Origin: Sphingomonas sp. PP-F2F-G114-C0414
GTDB lineage: Bacteria > Pseudomonadota > Alphaproteobacteria > Sphingomonadales > Sphingomonadaceae
Length of the DNA: 64,000 bases
Direction of reading: 5' to 3'
NCBI RefSeq assembly: GCF_003688595.1
Contig: NZ_RCWT01000015.1
Location: 1-64,000, forward strand
In this document: positions 1 through 8,299 of the stretch, one piece after another
Layout: the number at the start of each line of letters is the position of its first letter
How positions within the stretch are numbered: position 1 is the stretch's first letter
Made by a program: the position numbers and the translations under genes
The notes under the pieces: model-generated
What the model was told of the DNA's origin: nothing
Databases searched by the model: none
What the model saw: only the letters and a program-made list of their open reading frames with translations

Positions 1-1
1 G

Positions 2-787
2 TTCGTGACCACCGAGGACGGCACGAACCTGCTCGCCGGCTACAAGCGCGCCGCCAATATCCTGAAGAAGGAAGCGCCTTCTGCTTCCTCTCCCCTGCGG
101 GGAGAGGGTAGGGGTGAGGGGCTGCCAAGCAGTGCAGCGCCCGGAACAGCCCCTCACCCCGACCCTCTCCCCGCAGGGGAGAGGGAGCAGGCAGAGGTGC
201 GTCTCCCCATGCTCCGTCAGCAGATCGCCAAGCGCGAAGGCCGCGCCAACATGTGCCTCGCCGATTTCGTCGACACGCAGGACGACTGGTTCGGCGGTTT
301 CGCAGTCGGTATCCACGGCATCGACGACCACATCGCCCGCTTCAAGTCGGACAATGACGATTACAACGACATCCTGCTGAAGGCACTCGCCGACCGCTTC
401 GCCGAAGCCTTCGCCGAACGGTTGCACAAGCATGTCCGCACCGATCTCTGGGGTTACGCACCCGACGAACAGCTCACCAACGAGGCGATGATCAAGGAGC
501 AGTATCGCGGCATCCGCCCCGCACCGGGCTATCCCGCCTGCCCGGACCACAGCCTCAAGCCGATCCTGTTCGACCTGCTCGACGCGCCGACCGCGACCGG
601 GCTGGAACTGACGGAGAGTTTCGCGATGTTCCCGACCGCCGCCGTATCAGGCTTCTATTTCGGTCATCCGCAGGCGGAGTATTTCGGGGTAGCCCGCGTC
701 GGCCGCGACCAGCTCGAGGACTACGCCACACGCCGTGGCGCAGACCTGAAGACCGCAGAACGCTGGCTTCGTCCAAACCTCGACTAG
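2..787 (+). CDS. metH: Chimeric frame: GlyS-beta fragment joined through a palindromic repeat to the C-terminal activation domain of methionine synthase (partial, left edge)
   Basis: The frame is open at the left edge of the window. Its first ~25 codons contain DGTNLLAGYKRAANILKK, which is the conserved glycyl-tRNA synthetase beta-subunit motif, not MetH. Codons ~26-62 are encoded by a palindromic repeat (low-complexity SPLRGEGRGEG and HPDPLPAGER). From about nucleotide 191 (MLRQQIAKREGRANMCLADF) to the stop the protein is the cobalamin-dependent methionine synthase AdoMet-binding activation domain, with the hallmark RPAPGYPACPDH, ELTESFAMFPTA and a normal C-terminus (ERWLRPNLD). MetH methylates homocysteine; this domain binds AdoMet for reductive reactivation of cob(II)alamin. 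The upstream part of the activation domain and the cobalamin domain are missing from the visible frame. The joined frame is therefore either a rearrangement at the repeat or an assembly join; the domain calls themselves are secure. Confidence 0.8.
   Translation, partial: FVTTEDGTNLLAGYKRAANILKKEAPSASSPLRGEGRGEGLPSSAAPGTAPHPDPLPAGEREQAEVRLPMLRQQIAKREGRANMCLADFVDTQDDWFGGFAVGIHGIDDHIARFKSDNDDYNDILLKALADRFAEAFAERLHKHVRTDLWGYAPDEQLTNEAMIKEQYRGIRPAPGYPACPDHSLKPILFDLLDAPTATGLELTESFAMFPTAAVSGFYFGHPQAEYFGVARVGRDQLEDYATRRGADLKTAERWLRPNLD
82..189. repeat. Palindromic repeat inside a coding frame
   Basis: Two 43-base arms (82-124 and 147-189) are inverted copies with about two mismatches, around a 22-base centre. 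The arms read as tctcccctgcggggagaggg followed by a ggggtgagggg block. The element is translated in frame within the GlyS/MetH reading frame. A looser relative lies at 57107-57255. Confidence 0.9.
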
Positions 788-808
788 GCTGGCGCACCCG
801 TCACCCCG

Positions 809-894
809 CCCGTCATCCTGACGAAAGTCAGGATCCAGGGTTACTACAGGCAGCCTTCGTGGCTCTGAATCCTGACTTTCGTCAGGATGACGGG
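809..894. repeat. Palindromic repeat, gtcatcctgacgaaagtcag family, copy 1
   Basis: The 26-base arms at 809-834 and 869-894 are perfect or near-perfect inverted copies; each arm itself contains the small palindrome cctgacgaaagtcagg. It lies between the convergent metH end and the aldehyde dehydrogenase end and may act as a bidirectional terminator. A second copy is at 19296-19380. Confidence 0.9.
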
Positions 895-937
895 GGTTCG
901 TGCCTGACGAGCCCCCCACAAGAAGCTGGCGTAAACC

Positions 938-2398
938 TTAAGCCCCGGCTTCGGCCGGCTTTCCTTGACGCGTGTCACCGGGAAGGCCGGTGATCGTCTT
1001 CACCTCCATGAAGTCGGTCAGCCCATAGCGCCCGTTCTCACGACCGTTGCCCGATTGCTTGTACCCCCCGAACGGCGCGCCGATGTCCGGGCTCCACGAG
1101 TTGATCGTCACCAGCCCCGCGCGCAGCTTCGGTGCGACCTTCGCTGCCGCTGCCGGATCGCCCGAGATCGTCGCCGACAGCCCGTATTCGGTCGCGTTGG
1201 CGATGCGGATGCCCTCGTCCTGATCGGCATACGACGTGATCGTCGCGACCGGCCCGAACGTCTCCTCCTGCGCGATCCGCATGTCCGGACGCACGTCGGT
1301 AAACAGCGTAGGCTGGATGTAATACCCCGCATTACGCCCATCCGGACGCCCGACACCGCCCGTCACCAGCGTCGCGCCTTCGTCGATCGCCGACTGGATC
1401 AGCCCCTGGATCTTGTCGAACTGCGCCTTGTTGACGACCGGGCCGATGTGCTGGCCCATCTCGGCGGGATCGCCGACCTTGGTCTGCTCCATCATGGACT
1501 TCACGATCGCAGTTGCCTCGGCAACCTGGCTTGCATGGACGAGCAGGCGCGTCGGCGCGATGCAGCTCTGCCCCGAATTGGCGAGCACCCCTGCGACCGT
1601 CGGCGGCAATACCGCAGCGAGATCAGAGCCTTCCAGCACGAGGTTGGCCGCCTTGCCACCAAGCTCCTGATGCACGCGCTTCACGGTTGGTGCCGCGGCC
1701 AGTGCGACCGCGATTCCGGCGCGCGTCGAGCCGGTAAAGCTCACCATGTCGACATCCCGGTGTGCGCACAGCGCCGCGCCGACGCCCGGTCCGTCGCCGT
1801 TGACGAGGTTGAACACCCCCGCCGGCACGCCCGCCGCGTCCATGATCTCAGCCAGGATCACCGCGCACGACGGCGCTTCCTCGGACGGCTTCAGGATCAT
1901 CGTGTCACCCGCCGCGAGGGCAGGGGCGACCTTCGCGCAAATCTGGTTCAGCGGCCAGTTCCACGGCGTGATCATCGCGACGACGCCGAGCGGCTCGTGC
2001 ACGACGGTCGCCTTGCCGATCGTCTCGGAGAACTCGAACGCCGCCAGCGCCTTCGCGGTCGCCGCGAAATGCGCGAGCCCGGTGGGGGCCTGCGCCATCG
2101 AGGCGAGCGCCATCGGTGCGCCCATCTCCTGCGACATGGCCTTCGCCAGATCGGGCATCCGCGCCTTGTACTCGGTCATGATGCGGCCGAGCACGTCGAG
2201 GCGCTCCTGCACGCTGGTCTGGCTCCAGCTCTCGAACGCCAAGCGCGCCGCAGCCACGGCCTTGTCGACATCGGCGGCGGTGCCCAGCGTGATCTCGGTG
2301 CAGGGCTGCTCTGTCGACGGGTCGATCACCTGATAGACGGTGCCGCCCGCGCTATCGACCCAAGCGCCGTTGATATATTGCTGCAAATAGCTCTTCAT
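938..2398 (-). CDS. NAD(P)-dependent aldehyde dehydrogenase family protein
   Basis: A 486-residue ALDH-superfamily enzyme that oxidises an aldehyde to the acid; the substrate cannot be told. The cofactor segment ITPWNWPLNQ, the general-base Glu in HQELGGK and the catalytic Cys in NSGQSC are all present, with the C-terminal PFGGYKQSGNGRE. I start it at the ATG giving MKSYLQQY because a GGAGAGG ribosome site lies just upstream; the longer frame would add 23 unconserved residues. It is divergent from the quinone oxidoreductase gene, with about 105 bp between them. Family certain, specific function open. Confidence 0.93.
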   Translation of the reverse strand: MKSYLQQYINGAWVDSAGGTVYQVIDPSTEQPCTEITLGTAADVDKAVAAARLAFESWSQTSVQERLDVLGRIMTEYKARMPDLAKAMSQEMGAPMALASMAQAPTGLAHFAATAKALAAFEFSETIGKATVVHEPLGVVAMITPWNWPLNQICAKVAPALAAGDTMILKPSEEAPSCAVILAEIMDAAGVPAGVFNLVNGDGPGVGAALCAHRDVDMVSFTGSTRAGIAVALAAAPTVKRVHQELGGKAANLVLEGSDLAAVLPPTVAGVLANSGQSCIAPTRLLVHASQVAEATAIVKSMMEQTKVGDPAEMGQHIGPVVNKAQFDKIQGLIQSAIDEGATLVTGGVGRPDGRNAGYYIQPTLFTDVRPDMRIAQEETFGPVATITSYADQDEGIRIANATEYGLSATISGDPAAAAKVAPKLRAGLVTINSWSPDIGAPFGGYKQSGNGRENGRYGLTDFMEVKTITGLPGDTRQGKPAEAGA

Positions 2399-2504
2399 CG
2401 TGCCTCTCCGCATCTTGTCTTGCGCAGGAATGGGCTCGCCGGAGATCGGTTGCAACCCGAAACGCATGCCGTAGGTTGACCGGGAAATTCATCAGGAGGC
2501 CGGC

Positions 2505-3482
2505 ATGGCGAGAGTGGCATTCATCGAGAAGGCCGGCGGTCCCGAGGTCATCCAGTGGCGCGACGTCGAGTTGCCCCCGCCTAGCAGGGGCGAGGTGTGG
2601 ATGCGCAACACCGCGGTCGGGTTGAACTATATCGACACGTACCACCGCAGCGGCGTGTACCCGATCGACCTGCCCTCGGGTCTTGGCAGCGAAGCGGCGG
2701 GCGTGGTTATGGCGGTCGGAGAGGGCGTCACCGACTTCGCGCCGGGCGACCGCGTTGGCACGTTCGGCCCGTCGCGCGGCGCCTACGCGACCGAGCGCAA
2801 CTTGCCCGCGAACCAGCTGTTCAAATTGCCCGACACGCTCGACGATCAGACGGCTGCGGCGATCCTGCTCAAGGGTACCACTGCCGAGTTCCTGGTCGAG
2901 CGTTGCGCCAGGGTGCAGGCGGGCCAGACCGTCCTCGTCCACGCCGCAGCAGGCGGGGTCGGTCATATCCTCGTTGGCTGGCTGAAGGCGATCGGCGCGA
3001 CGGTCATTGCCAGCGTCGGCAGCGAGGACAAGGCGGCGCGGACGCGGAAGGCCGGCGCCGATCACGTCATCCTCCATAAATCCGAGGACATCGCCGCGCG
3101 CGTTCGCGAGATCACCGACGGTGAGGGCGTCCCGATCGTGCTCGACGGCGTCGGAGGCGCGACGTGGAACGCCTCGCTCGACAGCGCGGCCAAGCGCGGA
3201 CTGATCGTAAGTTACGGCAATGCCGGCGGGGTGGTCGATGGCGTCAACATCGGTTTGCTCGCACGGAAAGGCTCGCTGTTCGTAACCCGCCCGACGTTGT
3301 TCGACTATTACGCCACGCCGGAGGAGAAGCAGGCCGGCATCGCGCGCCTGTTCGCGATGCTCGACAGCGGCGCGGTCACACCCGAGATCGGCCAGACCTT
3401 CGCGCTCGAAGATGCCGCCGACGCGCACCGCGCGGTCGAGAGCGGCAAGACCTGGGGCAGCACGCTCTTGCTCCCCGAATAA
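2505..3482 (+). CDS. NADPH:quinone oxidoreductase, MDR family (QOR1 type)
   Basis: A 325-residue zinc-free medium-chain dehydrogenase/reductase that would reduce quinones with NADPH. Seen: N-terminal GroES-like fold with VGLNYIDTYHRSGVYP, the cofactor loop HAAAGGVGHILVGWLKAIGA and length typical of E. coli Qor. No zinc-binding cysteine cluster. An AGGAGG site lies about 6 bases before the ATG. It is followed after ~60 bp by a two-component system that may share its transcript. Confidence 0.93.
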   Translation: MARVAFIEKAGGPEVIQWRDVELPPPSRGEVWMRNTAVGLNYIDTYHRSGVYPIDLPSGLGSEAAGVVMAVGEGVTDFAPGDRVGTFGPSRGAYATERNLPANQLFKLPDTLDDQTAAAILLKGTTAEFLVERCARVQAGQTVLVHAAAGGVGHILVGWLKAIGATVIASVGSEDKAARTRKAGADHVILHKSEDIAARVREITDGEGVPIVLDGVGGATWNASLDSAAKRGLIVSYGNAGGVVDGVNIGLLARKGSLFVTRPTLFDYYATPEEKQAGIARLFAMLDSGAVTPEIGQTFALEDAADAHRAVESGKTWGSTLLLPE

Positions 3483-3545
3483 GCCGGTGGTTTGCCTCGG
3501 GGGCGAATCGCGGTACGGCGAACGCCCCCTTTCGGCGAGATGACG

Positions 3546-4226
3546 ATGAGCTTGAATCTGTTGCTGGTCGAGGACGATGCGGTGTTCGCGCAGACTTTGG
3601 CGGAGGAATTGCGTGGGCTCGATCACTGCGTGACGGTCGCGGTCGATGGCCGCGAGGCGCTGGCGGCGGTCGACAGCGCGCCGTTCGACGCGGTGGTGCT
3701 CGATCGGATGCTGCCCAAGGTCGACGGCATGGCGGTGCTCGAGCGGTTGCGCGGCGGCAACATGACGCTGCCGGTGATCATGCTCACCGCACTCGGCCGC
3801 TCGGTCGAGAAGGTCGAGGGTCTCGAGGCGGGCGCCGACGATTACGTGGTGAAGCCGGTCGCCGCTGCCGAACTCAGCGCCCGTCTTGCCGCGGTCGTCC
3901 GCGGGCGCGGCTGGACCGGGGGAAGTGCCGATACGATCCGAGCGGGCGATATCGTCGTTAGCCCGACCAAGTTCCGCGCATGGCGCGACGGGATCGCACT
4001 CGATCTCGGCAAGCTCGAGTTCAAGCTGCTGAGCGAGTTCGTCGCCAACGCCGATGCCGTGCTGACCCGGGCGATGCTGGTCGAGCGGGTCTGGGGATAC
4101 GACTTCGCGCCGACCACCAACATCGTCGACGTCTATGTCCGCCACCTGCGCGTCAAGCTGACCGCGGCAGGGGGCAGCGACCCGATCCTCACGGTACGCG
4201 GCGTCGGATATATGCTGCGCGGATGA
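3546..4226 (+). CDS. Two-component response regulator, OmpR/PhoB family
   Basis: Cytoplasmic DNA-binding regulator of ~226 residues. The N-terminal receiver has the acidic pair ED9-D10, phospho-acceptor Asp53 (VVLDRMLPKVDG), LTA and the VKP lysine. The C-terminal winged helix carries VWGYDF and YVRHLRVKL typical of OmpR-type DNA binding. Start chosen at the ATG giving MSLNLLLVEDD; an ATG two codons upstream is also possible. The stop overlaps the start of the kinase gene (ATGA), so the two are translationally coupled. Target genes are unknown. Confidence 0.94.
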   Translation: MSLNLLLVEDDAVFAQTLAEELRGLDHCVTVAVDGREALAAVDSAPFDAVVLDRMLPKVDGMAVLERLRGGNMTLPVIMLTALGRSVEKVEGLEAGADDYVVKPVAAAELSARLAAVVRGRGWTGGSADTIRAGDIVVSPTKFRAWRDGIALDLGKLEFKLLSEFVANADAVLTRAMLVERVWGYDFAPTTNIVDVYVRHLRVKLTAAGGSDPILTVRGVGYMLRG

Positions 4227-5563
4227 TGCGGTTCCGGTCGCTGCGCGCGTTGACGCTGGCGTTCGTGCTGGCGTTCCTCGTCGCGACGATCGGTACCGGG
4301 TTCGCGATCCATACGGTAACGCAGCAGACGATCGAACGGCTGGTCGATCGTCGGATCGAAGCCGTGAGCGACGAGGTCGCCGGCACGTTCGGCGATCGCA
4401 GTCCCGAGGAACTCGTCCGCCGGATCAACGCGGCGACGCAGGAGCGCGATACCGGCGATATCGGCTTCCTGCTGCTCGACACGGACGGCCGGCGGCTGGG
4501 TGGCAACATCGCCAAGCTGCGCCGCCTGCCGCTCGGTTTCTCGACGGTCGCGGTGAAGGATCGGATCGCCGGTCTTTCGGCGGGGCGTGCGTTGGTCCGT
4601 GATGTCGGCCGCGGCATGACGCTCACGACGATCGCCGAAACGGAACCGTTCGACGACTATAACGCGGCGCGCGTGCGAATCTATCTTCTGGGATTCGGAT
4701 CGATCGTGCTGATCGTGATCGCCGGCATGCTGGTCTTCGTCGTCACGATCCGGCGACGGATCGGCGAGATGCGGCGGACGGTCGAGGCGATCATCGACGG
4801 CGACATGGCACGCCGCGTGCCGATCCACCCGTCGGGCGGCGAGTTCGCGCAGCAGGCGATGGCGTTCAACCGGATGCTCGACCGGATATCGGAGCTGATG
4901 GCGAGCATCAGCAACGTCTCCAACGACATCGCGCATGACCTGCGCACGCCGCTCGCCCGGCTGAAGAGCCAGCTGGCGCTGTCGTTGCGTCGCGCCGAGA
5001 CGGACGCGCAGCGCGACGATCTCGAAGCGGCGGTCGCGATGAGCGACGAGCTGCTCGAGATGTTCGCGGCGATGCTGCGGATCGCGGAGGTCGAGGGTGG
5101 CGATCGCCGTGCGGCGTTCGCAGCGCTGGATCTGGCGGCGCTGGCCGACGAGGTCGCGACGATGATGCAGCCGGTGGTCGCCGATGGCGATCGGACGATG
5201 ACTCTGGATACTGCCGGGCCGGCCGAAATCCTCGGCGATCGGCACCTGCTCGGCCAGATGCTCGTGAACCTCATCGAGAACGCGCTTCGCCATACGCCGC
5301 CCGGCACACGCATCGAGATCGGCATCGCGACCACCGGCAGGACCGCCATGCTGACGGTGACCGATACCGGCCCCGGCATCCCGGTGGATCAGCGCAAGCT
5401 GGCGTTGCGGCGGTTCGGACGGCTCGACGCCAGCCGCCACGACGAAGGTCATGGCCTCGGCCTGCCGTTGATCCAGGCGATCGTCCGGCTTCATCGTGGC
5501 ACGATCGCACTCGAAGACGCGGCCCCCGGATTGCGCGTCGTCATTGCGCTGCCCGAGGGCTGA
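4223..5563 (+). CDS. Two-component sensor histidine kinase (HAMP, HisKA, HATPase)
   Basis: Inner-membrane sensor of 446 residues paired with the preceding regulator. Two membrane segments (about residues 10-30 and 150-175) flank a periplasmic sensor loop of ~120 residues. A HAMP domain follows, then the H-box NDIAHDLRTPLARLK with the phosphorylated His, the N-box NLIENALRHTPPG, the DTGPGIP G1 box and the GHGLGLPL G2 box. The start is the ATG overlapping the regulator stop (ATGA); the open frame runs further upstream but only as a shadow of the regulator gene. Signal sensed is not evident. Confidence 0.94.
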   Translation: MMRFRSLRALTLAFVLAFLVATIGTGFAIHTVTQQTIERLVDRRIEAVSDEVAGTFGDRSPEELVRRINAATQERDTGDIGFLLLDTDGRRLGGNIAKLRRLPLGFSTVAVKDRIAGLSAGRALVRDVGRGMTLTTIAETEPFDDYNAARVRIYLLGFGSIVLIVIAGMLVFVVTIRRRIGEMRRTVEAIIDGDMARRVPIHPSGGEFAQQAMAFNRMLDRISELMASISNVSNDIAHDLRTPLARLKSQLALSLRRAETDAQRDDLEAAVAMSDELLEMFAAMLRIAEVEGGDRRAAFAALDLAALADEVATMMQPVVADGDRTMTLDTAGPAEILGDRHLLGQMLVNLIENALRHTPPGTRIEIGIATTGRTAMLTVTDTGPGIPVDQRKLALRRFGRLDASRHDEGHGLGLPLIQAIVRLHRGTIALEDAAPGLRVVIALPEG

Positions 5564-5570
5564 AACGACG

Positions 5571-5603
5571 AAACCCGGACAGGCTCAGCGCCTGCCCGGG
5601 TTT
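5571..5603. terminator. Bidirectional rho-independent terminator
   Basis: A 14-base stem (aaacccggacaggc / gcctgcccgggttt, one mismatch) with a 5-base loop lies between two convergent genes, with A-runs on one side and T-runs on the other so that it can serve both the kinase and the TonB-dependent receptor. Confidence 0.85.
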
Positions 5604-5626
5604 CCAGTTCTACGCGGCAAGCCCGA

Positions 5627-8155
5627 TCAGAACTTGACCGAAGCCTCCATGCCGTAGGTGCGCGGCGCGTTGAAGTTGCCGTAGTCGCCAAGGACGTTGC
5701 TGATGCTGCCCGAGGCGGTGTTCGTCGTCGGGGCGCCCGGCAGGCTGTTCGACGGATCGCGGCGGAACACATACTGCTTGTCGAACAGGTTGCGGACCCA
5801 GGCCGAGATCGTCACCGCGTTGCTGCCGCCGACCTGGATGTTCGCCAGGGCGAGGCGGGCGTTGGCGATGAACGCCGGATCGTTCTTGGTGGCGAACTGA
5901 TCGAAGGTCTGCGTCGCCTGCGAATAGTTGCCGTCGAGGTGGAACTTCAGGTCCATGTCGCCAACGGGCATCGTGTAGTCGATCGAGCCGTTGGCGGCGT
6001 TGCGCGGCGTGAACACGATGTAGAAGTTCTGGTACACGCCGGTCGACGCGATCAGCACGGGCGGGATCTTGGTGTAGGTGTACGCATAGCCCGCGGTCAG
6101 CGTCAGGCCGGTGACCGGCTGCACGGTGAGGTCCGCCTCGATTCCGCGGATCTTGGTGATGCCGGGCGCATTGATCGTCACGAGGTTGTTGAAGCTGCCC
6201 GATGCGGTCGTCTGGATCGAGCTGATGTCGACCTGGCTGTTCTTGCGGTCCATGATGTAGCCAGCAAGGTTCAGGCGCGCGCGATGGTTCCAGAAATCGG
6301 TCTTGGCGCCGATCTCGTACGACTTCACGTCCTCGGGATTGAACGTCTGGTAGTTCGACGTGCGCGAGCTGGCACCGCCGGCACGGTAGCCGGTCGCGTA
6401 TTTCGCATAGAGGTGCACCGAGTCGCTGGCGTCATAGGCGAGCGTCGCCATCGGATTGAAGCGGTTCCAGGTGGCGTCGAGCGGCTTGTAGCCCGCCGCG
6501 GTCAGCTGTGCCGCGGACGCCGTGTCATAGTTCAGGTTGCGCGAATAATGCAGCACGCCCTGCTTTTCGTCGCGCGTATAGCGACCGCCGGCGGTCAGGT
6601 GGATCGCGTCGGTCGCGTTCCACGTCACCTGGCCGTAGCCTGCATAGCTCTTGGAGAAGACTTCCGACGCGCGATCGATCGAGCGGCAACCCGGCTGCGA
6701 TCCGAAACCGCCCGAGCCGGTGCAGGGATCGAGAACCGAAATCGTCGACAGCGTCGAATTGAACGCCAGCGAGTTCGGCGTGGCGGCGTCGTCGCTGATG
6801 TGTTCGTTGAAATAGTACAGTCCCGCGACATAGTCGAACTGGCCGACCGTGCCGACAGCCTGGAATTCCTGGCTGAACTGGTTCTGGTGGAGATCGGCAA
6901 GGCTGTAGCGGCTGAAGTTGCACGCGGTGCCGGTGCAGCCCGCGGCGACGACGGGGACGCGGTGATAGCCGCCGCTGTTATCGTACTGCGTCGCGTTCAC
7001 GCCGCGCCATGCGGTGATCGAGCGGAGTTCGATTTCGGGCGCGACATCCCAGCGGATGTTCGACGTGAAGCCGTGCGTCTTGTCGATGCTCGGCTGCTGC
7101 GGCACGCCGATGTCGGCGACCTTCGCGCGGCTGTTGCCGTTGATGACGACCTGGCTTGGCAACGGCTTCACGCTGCCGGTGAGCGTCGCGTAGTTCGTGC
7201 CGGGCAGGGCACAGGCGGAGGACGCCGCCTGTGCGCCCGCTTTGCACGCGTTCGGATTGAAGTTCAGCAGCTGGCTGTAGAACGGGCTGTTCGAGTCGTA
7301 GCCGTTGTCATAGCTGAAGTCGGCGGTCATGCCGGAGATCGGATGGACCCGCGCGGTCGCCTTGAAGCCGCGGCGATCGTAATAGTTGAAGCCGGTCTGG
7401 CCGACGAGCGGGTTCTTGGTGGTCGCACCCTGATACTGGACGACGCCGTCGAGCTTCAGCGACACGCCGTAGACTTCGGGAAGGTCGAGTCGCAACGCGC
7501 CGTTATAGCCGCCGTAATTGGCGATGCCTGCGGTCGCACTTCCGCCCCATTTGCCGCTCGGGCCCTTGGTGACGATGCTCAGCGCGCCGCCTTCGGTGTT
7601 GCGACCGAACAGCGTGCCCTGCGGGCCCTTCAGGACCTCGATCCGGTCGACGTCGAACAGCGCGGCGTTCAGGCCGTGCTGGCGACCCAGATACACGCCG
7701 TCGATATAGATGCCGACGCCCTGCTCGCGCGCGGGCTGGTTGGCGTCGAGCGGCACGATGCCGCGGATGCCGATCGTCAGCGCGGACTGGCGCGCCTCGA
7801 ACGTTGCGACGCGCAACGACGGCACCGCGCCGTCGGCGAGGTCGTAGAGGCTCTGGACGTGACGATCGGTCAGCGCCTGGCTGTTGAGCACGTTGATCGC
7901 GATCGGCGTTTTCTGCAGGTTCGTCTCGCGCTTGGTCGCGGTGACGACGATCTCGCCCAGACCTGTCTGGTCGGCGGGATCGGCGGCGGGCGCAGCTGCC
8001 GGATCGGCTGGATCGGTCGGCGTCGCGGCAGGCGCGGTCGCGGCGGCGTCCTTGGCGATTGCCGGGTCGGCATGCGCGAGAGCTGGCGAGGCGATCGCCA
8101 TCGTCAGCGCGGCGCCGGCCAGCAACCGCACGCGCAGGCTTGCTGCATTCAACAT
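5627..8155 (-). CDS. TonB-dependent outer-membrane receptor
   Basis: An 842-residue outer-membrane transporter. It has a signal peptide ending near SPALAHA, an Asp/Ala/Pro-rich linker, a TonB box (GEIVVTATKRE) and plug domain (TPIAINVLN, RGIVPLD), then a 22-strand barrel ending in an aromatic residue (MEASVKF). The substrate is unknown. It lies 144 bp downstream of a flavin-dependent halogenase gene on the same strand, an association common in Caulobacter and sphingomonad carbohydrate or aromatic uptake loci. TonB-ExbB-ExbD proteins that could energise it are encoded at 48.6-51.2 kb. Confidence 0.95.
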   Translation of the reverse strand: MLNAASLRVRLLAGAALTMAIASPALAHADPAIAKDAAATAPAATPTDPADPAAAPAADPADQTGLGEIVVTATKRETNLQKTPIAINVLNSQALTDRHVQSLYDLADGAVPSLRVATFEARQSALTIGIRGIVPLDANQPAREQGVGIYIDGVYLGRQHGLNAALFDVDRIEVLKGPQGTLFGRNTEGGALSIVTKGPSGKWGGSATAGIANYGGYNGALRLDLPEVYGVSLKLDGVVQYQGATTKNPLVGQTGFNYYDRRGFKATARVHPISGMTADFSYDNGYDSNSPFYSQLLNFNPNACKAGAQAASSACALPGTNYATLTGSVKPLPSQVVINGNSRAKVADIGVPQQPSIDKTHGFTSNIRWDVAPEIELRSITAWRGVNATQYDNSGGYHRVPVVAAGCTGTACNFSRYSLADLHQNQFSQEFQAVGTVGQFDYVAGLYYFNEHISDDAATPNSLAFNSTLSTISVLDPCTGSGGFGSQPGCRSIDRASEVFSKSYAGYGQVTWNATDAIHLTAGGRYTRDEKQGVLHYSRNLNYDTASAAQLTAAGYKPLDATWNRFNPMATLAYDASDSVHLYAKYATGYRAGGASSRTSNYQTFNPEDVKSYEIGAKTDFWNHRARLNLAGYIMDRKNSQVDISSIQTTASGSFNNLVTINAPGITKIRGIEADLTVQPVTGLTLTAGYAYTYTKIPPVLIASTGVYQNFYIVFTPRNAANGSIDYTMPVGDMDLKFHLDGNYSQATQTFDQFATKNDPAFIANARLALANIQVGGSNAVTISAWVRNLFDKQYVFRRDPSNSLPGAPTTNTASGSISNVLGDYGNFNAPRTYGMEASVKF

Positions 8156-8299
8156 CGAGATTTCCCTTTTCAGACACCTTTGCCTTGATGGGCGCGATAA
8201 GGGGCAGTCGTGGCGCGCCGGTTACGGATTTAAGAATCGCGTGTAGGGCACTTCTAATGCTGGTTTAATGTTGTGGCGCGGCGATGAGGAGGCCGCTTG

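Noticed and set aside
3980..4222. An extended start for the sensor kinase
   Set aside because: This stretch is the response-regulator gene read in another frame; the kinase starts at the ATGA overlap.
5939..8188. A long plus-strand frame opposite the TonB receptor
   Set aside because: It is the antisense of a well-supported receptor gene; such long open antisense frames are expected at this GC content.
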